This document shows positions 37,746 through 64,000 of a stretch of 64,000 nucleotides of DNA, piece after piece. The stretch covers positions 46,716,406 through 46,780,405 of the forward strand of contig OY759265.1 of the NCBI GenBank assembly GCA_963662155.1. Direction: 5' to 3'. Origin of the DNA: Lamellibrachia columna. Lineage: Eukaryota; Annelida; Polychaeta; Sabellida; Siboglinidae. The position numbers and the translations under genes are program-made. The notes beneath the pieces were generated by a model, which searched no databases, was not told where the DNA came from, and saw nothing but the letters and a program-made list of their open reading frames with translations. Position 1 is the first letter of the stretch; every line of letters starts with the position of its first letter.

Positions 37746-37849
37746 TCTCTAATTGATTTCTGTGTTGCAACATGTTGTTGCAAGAAAACTTAGAAGTGTT
37801 TTTCAATAGGCGTAGCAAACAATAGTTTTGTAAACGAGTATGGTCTGGT

Positions 37850-38040
37850 GCTCTCATGTGATCCCATGTACTTAATGGCCGATGTGGACAGGCATGACCG
37901 ATTCTGTTGTCCAGCTGGAGAAATAATTTGGCAGCACCTGCAGTTAAGTCTGTGACAGAGACGATTTCAAAATCACTCAGAACAGCCACTGGAAACGCCT
38001 TCCACAAGTTGGAGATTTTCATGAACGCAGTCATCTGGGA
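37850..38040 (-). repeat. Dispersed repeat of unknown class, copy 2
   Basis: Matches 34880-35110. The minus frame is open for 100 codons (MTAFMKISNLWKAFPVAVLS and AGAAKLFLQLDNRIGHACP). I know no function for this sequence. Confidence 0.5.
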
Positions 38041-38129
38041 TATAGAAACTGAGGAGATGTAGACATATGTAATGCTTGTCTACATTGTTTTCTTAAATTA
38101 ACAGACAGACCAGGTAGGTCATGGCATTG

Positions 38130-38440
38130 ACACATTACATAAATGTTTTTATGTGTGGTTTGTTACATTATCACATTATGCAAGTGTTTTTACGTGTGGT
38201 TTGTTAATATTATCACATTATACATGTGTGGTTTGTTACATTAACACATACAAGCATGGTTTTAACACATTACACAAGTGTTATTTGTCACTTTAACACA
38301 TTACACGTGTGTGGTTTGTTACATTTACACATTACACAAGTGTGGTTTGTTATATTAACACATCACACAAGTGTGGTTTGTTACATTAACACATTACACA
38401 AGTGTGGGTATGTGTGGTTTGTTACATTCACCTATGAGCT
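38130..38440 (+). repeat. Degenerate tandem repeat around acacattacacaagtgtgg
   Basis: About eight imperfect units of acacattacacaagtgtgg plus tttgttacatta, with variable spacing of roughly 30-40 bp. Confidence 0.85.
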
Positions 38441-38457
38441 ATGAGCCAAGATTATGT

Positions 38458-38566
38458 AGACTTAAGCTGCCCACATTGGTCTAAGACTTAAGCTGCCCAC
38501 CTTGGTCTAAGACTTAAGCTGCCCACCTTGGTCTAAGACTTAAGCTGCCCACCTTGGTCTAAGAGA
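38458..38566 (+). repeat. 26-bp minisatellite, 4 copies
   Basis: Four copies of gacttaagctgcccacctt plus ggtctaa, nearly identical; only the first carries cacatt instead of cacctt. Confidence 0.95.
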
Positions 38567-38571
38567 CAGAG

Positions 38572-38850
38572 AGGAGACATCATCAATATGTACAAATACT
38601 TACACCTATCGATGCTCCCCACTGGAGCAGATGTTCGAGCCAGCCCAGCATGGTGTGACACAGGGCCACTCCCTAAACATATACAAAGAACAAAACTGTC
38701 GGAACCTGGGAAAACACTTTTTTAGTCAGAGGGCAGTAGATGCATGGAACTCTCTGCCAGAATATGTTGTGATATATCCCACTGTAAATACCCGAACAAA
38801 TAGACTGGACTGCCATTGGTCTGGTCAAGAATTCTAATATAAGAGTAAGT
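38572..38850 (+). pseudogene. LINE reverse-transcriptase C-terminal fragment
   Basis: Forward frames read RRGDIINMYKYLH, VTQGHSLNIYKEQNC then LGKHFFSQRAVDAWNSLPEY and VNTRTNRLDCHW. This matches the CR1-type ending RLRGDxIExYK...TRGHxxKLxKxRxRxDxRKxFFSQRVVxxWNSLPxxVVxxxSVNxFKNRLDxHW. One frame change between the first two blocks. It is a different family from the LINE at 39838-42400, judging by the end sequence. Confidence 0.75.
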
Positions 38851-39096
38851 CAAATGTGATGCACGTGCATAAGCTCCACAACGGGCAAATTAAACTGATC
38901 GGTACATACAGACCGAAGAGGATGTGTATGTATGGATTAATATTACACATGCGTCGTTTGTTACATTAACATATTCAACAAGTGTTGTTTGCTGTTATTT
39001 TTTGGTACAGCTCTTGTAAATCTCATGAGTAAAATATATATGTGTATATTATGAAAATTATATATTTCTGTTTTTGTAATAGATACATTTAAAAAT

Positions 39097-39275
39097 GCAA
39101 ATGCTTCTAACTGAGAATGTGCCATACAGTGCATATGCTTCTAACTGAGAATGTGCCATACAGTGCATATGCTTCTAACTGAGAATGTGCCATACAGTGC
39201 ATATGCTTCTAACTGAGAATGTGCCATACAGTGCATATGCTTCTAACCGAGAATGTGCCATACAGTGCATATGGT
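39097..39275 (+). repeat. 34-bp minisatellite, about 5 copies
   Basis: Units of tgcatatgcttctaactgag plus aatgtgccatacag; period 34 measured at 39130/39164. Copies are almost identical. Confidence 0.95.
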
Positions 39276-39837
39276 TTGCAGTGACTAAATTATAGTGGAA
39301 CAAACTGTCAGGTGCTACAGAATAGTCTGGCTTTTGTTGTGAAGAATTTGTATATAAAAAACAATTGATAATTATTTTCTTGGTTTAATGTTTTGCCCAC
39401 TGGAAATAAATTATCAATTATATAATGCAGATATTTGGTAATGCTATACAATTTTGATGGCACTATTCTTAAATCTGCATTTATTTGGCTAACTGATTTG
39501 ATTGCTGCTGCTACTTTATATTTGTACTGAAACACTATAATACATGTACACTGATGTCATTGTTAACTGTTTTATTGATGTCATAGCACAAATATAGCTC
39601 ACTATAATAAACCAAATTAAAAAATATATTTTCTTAACCAACTGGTAGTGGGGGCACATCTGCATAACTTTGTGCACTTGTGGAATGATTATAATAATGT
39701 TCAGATAATGTGGTGGTATATGATGTAGACATTATAATAATAAGGCTTACATGTTTCATTGTAACCACCAGTCAGATCACCAAGTAATTCATTGGAGCTG
39801 ACGTTAACCATGATAATAGATCCTGTGTGAATTGGTT

Positions 39838-42400
39838 TCAAATTTAACAAGATTTAACAAGATTTGCCATCCAAGCCAAAGGCCCAGATGGCAAGTGGAC
39901 AAGGAAGCCATTGGCTTATCGAGAGTCCAACAATGTTCATCTACTTATAGCCCGCCCTCCTGAGATATGTGTCAACCTTGTTTTTAAACATATTCACGCT
40001 GCTAGCAGTTACACAATCTGTAGACAATTTGTTCCATTCATTTATTGTCCTCTGTGAGAACGAGTGCTTCCTGATGTCCAATCTACATTGATCCTTTACT
40101 AATTTTACCTCGTCCTCTAGTTCTGCTATCCATCTTGAGTGAGAAAAACATATTTCTATCAATATTTTCATACCCATTCAATATCTTAAAAACTTCAATC
40201 TGATCTCCTCTTAACCTCCTTGTCTCTAGAGTTGTTAAACCACATTCTTTCAGGCGTTCTTCATAACTAAGGTCTCTCAGTTCTGGAATAAATTTAGTTG
40301 CTCTCCTTTGTATGCGTTCAAGCGTATTTATATCCTTCTTACGATATGGTCTCCATGCTTGTATACAGTATTCTAAATGAGGTCTAACTATTGCTTTATA
40401 AAGAGGTATAATTAACTTTTTTCCCTTGTATGTTATGTTTCTTCTAATCAATCCAAGAATTTGATTACCCTTTGAAGCTGCAATACCACACTGCTCTGAA
40501 ACTTTCATATCAGCGCTTATTGTAACTCCTAAGTCCTTTTCTTTTACAGTAGTACCCAGAACAGTATCTCCCATTTTATAGTTTACATTCAAGTTCCTAT
40601 GTCCTGTATGTAGGCATTTACATTTCCCAAAATTGAACAACATCTGCCATTTCTCAGACCATTTCACTAATCTGTCTAGATCATTTTGTAAATGTTGTTT
40701 ATCACCATCAGTATTAACCTTTCTAAACAGTTTTGTGTCATCCGTAAATTTCAGTACGTTACTTGTTATACTGTCGTCCAAGTCATTGATATAAATTAAG
40801 AATAATATAGGTCCTAATACTGATCCTTGAGGTACCCCACTCAAAACCGATTTCCAATTTGAAACTTCTCCATCTACTACAACTCGTTGTCTTCTGTCAG
40901 TCAGCCATTGTTCTATCCAGTCAGTTATGCTATCCCCGATACCATGGGCTTTTAATTTAAGTAGTAATCTTTGATGTGGCACTTTGTCAAAAGCTTTCTG
41001 AAAATCTAAGTCGATCCCACGTCTATCCACTTAGTGATTTCTTCCAAAAAACATAACATATTTGTTAAGCATGACCTCGCTTTAAGGAATCCATGTTGAG
41101 ATGAATTTAATAATTTATGCTTAATGAGGAAGTCCACCATATGGTCTTTAATTAACCTTTCTAATAATTTACAAATCACTGACGTTAAACTCACTGGTCT
41201 GTAATTCTCTGACTTATTTCTCGAACCCTTTTTAAATAATGGTATGATGTTTGCTTCTTTCAATTCAAACGGAACAACTCCCTCTTTTAATGACAAGTTG
41301 AATACTCTTGCAAGTGGTATACTGATTTGTTCTACTGTTTCCATTAGTAATTTTGGAGGAATCCCATCCACTCCCGGTGATTTGTTATCCTTCATTGCCT
41401 TTATTTTCTTAGCTACCAATTCTGGAGTTACAACCTAAATAGTCAGATTTAGCCCCCTGAAATTTAGCATCAGCAACTGGTAATGAACTAATATCTTCTT
41501 TGGTAAACACTGAACTGAAGTAACCATTTAGGTCTTCCGCCATTAAAAACCCCTGTGATATATTTCCAGCACTGTCTTCTAGAGGTCCAACCTTGTCTTG
41601 TACGTTTTGTTTACTCCTGACATATGCATAAAAACTCTTGCTGTCATTTTTTATGTTACATGCTAGTTTTTGCTCATAGCTTCTTTTAGATTGTCTGATT
41701 TCAGTTGTAGCTGCATTAAGTGCCTCTTTGTATTTTGCATAGTCTTCGTCCTTTCTGGTACGCCTATAAACCCTCCACATAGTTTGTTTTAGCATTATTT
41801 TTCTAATAGCCTCTTTTGACAAGTGTTTCTTTCTACACCGTTTTCCTTGTTTTTGGAAGGGAACAAATTTATCGATGATACTCTCAATTTCATATTTTAG
41901 AATATTCCAACATTCAATTGCGGTCTTATTCATCAGCATGTTATTCCAATCTAGCTTTGCTAAGTATTTTCTCATATCTTTGTAGTTACCTTTGTGGAAG
42001 TTTCTCTTGTACGTTTTCTTATTTTTACTTTCTGATTTTACATTGATGTCAAAATGTATTTGATTATGGTCACTATTACCCAATGGTTCAAATATTTTTA
42101 CATTGTCCACTAATTCTTTTTGTGATGACAAAACTATATCTAATACATTTTCTCCCCTGGTTGGTTCTAGTACGTGCTGAGTAAGAAAGCTATCCTGGAT
42201 TAAAAATAGAAATTGTTGGTCCTCAATCCCTGTGCTCTCTAGAGAATTCCATTGTATGTGTCCATGGTTAAAATCTCCCATTATGATACATTCCCCTTTA
42301 CTAACTTCCTTTATAGCGTTTTTATTTTTGTGTTGTCCTCTTCGTTTATGTTTGGACTTCGGTAAACTAATCCAATAGTTAATTTTTAATTTCCTGACAG
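39838..42400 (-). mobile_element. Jockey-superfamily LINE, nearly complete ORF2 but frameshifted
   Basis: The minus strand encodes an endonuclease/reverse transcriptase in order. The APE endonuclease part shows IGLVYRSPNINEEDN, IIMGDFNHGHIQWNS, LDIVLSSQ and NSDHNQIHFD (42370-42050). The RT domain shows KAMKDNKSPGVDGIPPKLL, NIIPLFKKGSRNKSENYRPV, SQHGFLKARSCLTNMLCFLE, LDFQKAFDKVPHQRLLLKLK, LSGVPQGSVLGPILFLIYIN and LKFTDDTKLF (catalytic pair FTDD, usually FADD). The C-terminus has EYCIQAWRPYRKKDINTLER and HSFSQRTINEWNKLS, stopping at 39941. Breaks occur near 42325, 41419, 41020 and 40130. The 5' end is truncated within the endonuclease. The 3' end carries short cttgttaaat repeats (39838-39860), a tail typical of this superfamily. 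A sister copy lies at 55440-55975. Confidence 0.9.
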
Positions 42401-42639
42401 GCATTGTGCGATATTGTTCTGTGTGGCGCATGGGTCTGTTGGCTTCTGTGATGTGGGCAATGGCCTTTTTATCAGACCTTTTATCCTGGACAAGTAACTG
42501 CCAGTGTAATTTGCATTCTGCTTTGATTGACTTCGCTTCCAATTGGCTAAAATATGCAATGTATATTTGCAGTTGCAAAGTCAAGCCTGTTTTAATTGAA
42601 TACTTAATTGATGATCGAAAAGTGGTGTCTTAATACAGG

Positions 42640-44035
42640 TGATCTTTCAATACAGGTTGTACCTTAATACAGGTGGTTTCGTAATACAGGTTGTACCTTA
42701 ATACAGGTGGTTTCTCAATACAGGTTGTACCTTAATACAGGTGGTTTCTTACTACAGGTTGTTTCTTAATACAGGTGGTTTCTTACTATAGGTTGTACCT
42801 TAATACAGGTGGTTTCTTACTACAGGTTGTACCTTAATACAGGTGGTTTCTTACTACAGGTTGTACCTTAATACAGGTGGTTTCTTACTACAGGTTGTAC
42901 CTTAATACAGGTGGTTTCTTACTACAGGTTGTACCTTAATACAGGTGGTTTCTTACTACAGGTTGTACCTTAATACAGGTGGTTTCTTACTACAGGTTGT
43001 TTCTTAATACAGGTGGTTTCTTAATACAGGTTGTACCTTAATACAGGTGGTTTCTTACTATAGGTTGTTCCTTAATACAGGTGGTTTCTTACTACAGATT
43101 GTACCTTAATACTGGTGGTTTCTTACTACAGGTTGTACCTTAATACAGGTGGTTTCTTACTACAGGTTGTTTCTTAATACAGGTGGTTTCTTACTATAGG
43201 TTGTACCTTAATACAGGTGGTTTCTTAATACAGGTGGTTTCTTAATACAGGTGGTTTCTTACTACAGGTTGTACCTTAATACAGGTGGTTTCTTACTACA
43301 GGTTGTACCTTAATACAGGTGGTTTCTTACTACAGGTTGTACCTTAATACAGGTGGTTTCTTACTACAGGTTGTACCTTAATACAGGTGGTTTCTTACTA
43401 CAGGTTGTTTCTTAATACAGGTGGTTTCTTAATACAGGTTGTACCTTAATACAGGTGGTTTCTTACTATAGGTTGTTCCTTAATACAGGTGGTTTCTTAC
43501 TACAGGTTGTACCTTAATACAGGTGGTTTCTTACTACAGGTTGTACCTTAATACAGGTGGTTTCTTACTACAGGTTGTACCTTAATACAGGTGGTTTCTT
43601 ACTACAGGTTGTACCTTAATACTGGTGGTTTCTTACTACAGGTTGTACCTTAATACAGGTGGTTTCTTACTACAGGTAGTACCTTAATACAGGTGGTTTC
43701 TTACTACAGGTTGTACCTTAATACAGGTGGTTTCTTACTACAGGTTGTACTTTAGGAGGAGTTGCTATGGTCGTTAATGACAGATGGTCTCTTAATGCAG
43801 GTGGTCTCATAATACAGGTGGTCTCTCAATACAGGTTGTACCTTAATACAGGTGGTTTCTTAATAGGTAGTACTTCAGGATGAGTTGACCGTGGTCGTTA
43901 ATGATGGGTGGTCTCTTAATACATGTGGTCTCTCAATATAGGTTGTACCTTAATACAGGTGGTACTATGAGAAGAGTTGACTGTGGTTGTTAATGGCAGG
44001 TGGTCTCTTAATGCAGGTGGTTGCATGAGCAGGTT
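42640..44035 (+). repeat. 34-bp minisatellite built from two 17-bp halves, about 33 regular copies
   Basis: The unit is ttaatacaggtggtttc joined to ttactacaggttgtacc, two related 17-mers. Regular from about 42650 to 43750, then degenerate to 44035, where gagttgactgtggtcgttaatg-like blocks are mixed in. A block with the rare variants ggttgtttc, ggttgtacc and ctataggttgttcc is repeated at 42993 and 43401, 408 bp apart, which is exactly 12 units. Confidence 0.95.
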
Positions 44036-45385
44036 TGACTGTATATGCACATCTGACCTACCTCTGTAATCAGGCCACCTGCTTAATTGTTTCTTTAGAG
44101 GGGTTCTACTGTTTTACATAGTTGTGATAACAATTTGCAGTGAACTTGGGATAACGTGTCTACTCTCAATTCATCACGGCTAAGTCATTCATGTTGTTAT
44201 TGAAGGGCCATTAACTTGGACCGAGGAGTGTACCACCGAGGCCACCAGCGCTTTCATTTGACACCTCATTTAAAGATAATGTTGTCCTTAAAATCCTCTC
44301 AGTTTTATGTGGTACGCTGGATGTCATAAACACCCGTTGTTTTGTGTTTACTTGTTTATTGCGGTGGCAGACACGTGAGATTCGTGACCTGGGCGTATTC
44401 ATATAAAGTAACTGCGCTCAAACATAAACTATTAGCAAAGGCTCTATAGTAAGCCTTTTGTAAGCTGTTTGTTTACATAGCAATGAAATACCTATTGACA
44501 GGCGATATATTGTCAGATGACTGAAGAGATGTACATCGCAGACTTAGCCCCTCGATGTATTTCCATAGATGCTATGTTCAATGAGATAGGAATGTGGAAT
44601 GTTTGCCTGGAATATCAATACTGCAATTCTCTGCGTACCATTGAAATCTTACTGTAATCGAGCATTTGCATGTGTGTGCGTGTGCGTTTATGTATGTTAT
44701 GCTACTCCTAGATGCTTCATATCTCGGGTGCCAAAGTTTCCGGGGTTCCTCTGTGACCCCAGGAAAAAGTAGTACCACTATTATTTTTTTCGAAATTCTC
44801 ATTATTACGCTTTCTGCGAACAATCGAATTACCTTTTGTAGTTATTATGTACAATTGTCCTCAGTGCTTTGCGAACAATCATGTAGAATTGTTTGCAATG
44901 CCATGCGTCTTTTCTACATTGTTCCAAGTTACATAGACCACCATTAGATGCTACTACAATTGCCAATATTACGTCGCAACTTTGAGAGTTGGATTCCAAG
45001 AAGCCATCAAGATATTGACTGGCAGCACCAAATACCAAACCATAGATTGATATTGATGTGATAATTTTGTGTATCTTGAAATTATGTAAATGTTATCATG
45101 ACAGTCACTTATGAACTACCAAGTTATCCTGTCCAGAGGGTGGGTTTTTTGTTAGTACAAATATTAAATGATGTCAGTGACATATGACTAATCAGTAGAA
45201 AAAACAATGTTTCAAATTTCTTTTGGATGGTTCTTATGTTTGGAACTCTCCGCTATGTGCTTATCTAATATATGAATCTCTGAGATAAGTTTATTGCATG
45301 GAATAGAACATCAGCATATTAAAACATTGATGGTTCTTTTCCTGTTGGAATTTGTAAATAATTATCTTGCATAGTAAAAGAATTA
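44036..45385. other. Unassigned region upstream of the transporter gene
   Basis: No gene or repeat recognised. It should hold 5' regulatory DNA of the transporter gene or an upstream 5'-UTR intron, but no promoter element can be supported by eye. Confidence 0.35.
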
Positions 45386-45680
45386 GTGGGGCCCTGTAGC
45401 ACAATGGTTGACACATCGGACTCTCAAATCAAGAGAACCCGGGTTCGAATCCTGTTGCTCTCGTTTCGAAGCTTGAGCAATTCTGTTCACTCCTTGTTGG
45501 GCTGTACAAATGAGCACCTGGCTACAGACGGGTGGATATGTGAACGCGTAGTCACCATGCAGTAATTGCAACATGGCTGAAAGCTTCCCAGAGAAATCGA
45601 GTTGGTTTTGGAATGAACAGGTCTGTTGAGGGTGAAGTGCTTTGAACGCATCCCAGGGAAGAACCTAATAGTGTACAGTC
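45386..45680 (+). mobile_element. tRNA-derived SINE, tail type B, next to transporter exon 1
   Basis: A box TAGCACAATGG (45397-45407) and B box GGTTCGAATCC (45442-45452) are correctly spaced for a tRNA head. The body holds cttgagcaattctgttcact, catgcagtaattgcaaca and tgaacaggtctgttgagggt, shared in order with 62343-62680. It ends within about 20-30 bases of the splice acceptor of the likely first coding exon. Confidence 0.8.
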
Positions 45681-45697
45681 TTCCCATGTTTTTGTAG

Positions 45698-63892
<18,195 letters not shown>

Positions 63893-64000
63893 GTGTGTTG
63901 CAACTCCTTGTTTGCAAACACTAGATAATAGCTGTAGGCTCCCGCAACAATTAATTTAGTCCATTGCAAATTAAGTGCGTATTTAAAAAAAAATAATTGA

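Noticed and set aside
38458..39275. Short regular repeats as a CRISPR array
   Set aside because: The units are contiguous with no unique spacers, and the genome is an animal one.

Overview
This is eukaryotic, almost certainly animal, DNA. It is AT-rich, full of microsatellites, minisatellites and decayed transposable elements, and it carries one recognisable host gene split into many small GT-AG exons. The gene, the mix of mobile elements (Jockey-superfamily and RTE-like LINEs, tRNA-derived SINEs, ZMYM1-type hAT) and the repeat load suggest a non-vertebrate metazoan, probably marine. I cannot name the species. No bacterial-style operons, CRISPR arrays, rRNA or free-standing tRNA genes were seen.

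Layout. 1-9.5 kb: TG/TA microsatellites, a 32-bp minisatellite, remnants of a LINE, SINEs, an RTE-like reverse-transcriptase fragment split by an AT-rich insertion, and a frameshifted hAT (ZMYM1-like) transposase on the minus strand. 9.5-12.7 kb: a candidate TIR-bounded DNA element filled by a 39-bp minisatellite. 15.1-18.3 kb: a 3.2-kb array of about 114 copies of a 28-bp unit. 20-32 kb: three decayed copies or fragments of a repeated protein family that I read as having XPG/FEN-like (PIN-fold) nuclease motifs, one of them ending in a CXC cysteine domain, mixed with LINE fragments and a possible 3.4-kb non-autonomous element. 33-44 kb: more LINE fragments, a nearly complete but frameshifted Jockey-superfamily LINE (39.8-42.4 kb) and several minisatellites, including a 1.1-kb 34-bp array.

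45.7-64 kb: the plus-strand gene for an SLC4A11-type membrane transporter. Fourteen exons are placed with mutually consistent splice phases from 49152 to 63892. A likely upstream coding exon lies at 45698-45980, and the gene runs off the right end. The exons encode the cytoplasmic band-3-like domain and roughly the first half of the transmembrane domain.

The most unusual pattern is how often repeats in this gene sit against 3' splice sites. The intron-3 minisatellite (50.7-52.2 kb) has a unit nearly identical to the acceptor plus first bases of exon 4, and most units have lost the acceptor AG. Other arrays run to within 0-40 bases of the acceptors of exons 8, 10 and 11, and SINEs or a dispersed repeat lie just upstream of exons 1, 12 and 13. 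Four unrelated arrays in the right third of the window all have a period of 34 bp. Almost all long open frames in the window are artefacts of tandem repeats and are not genes.
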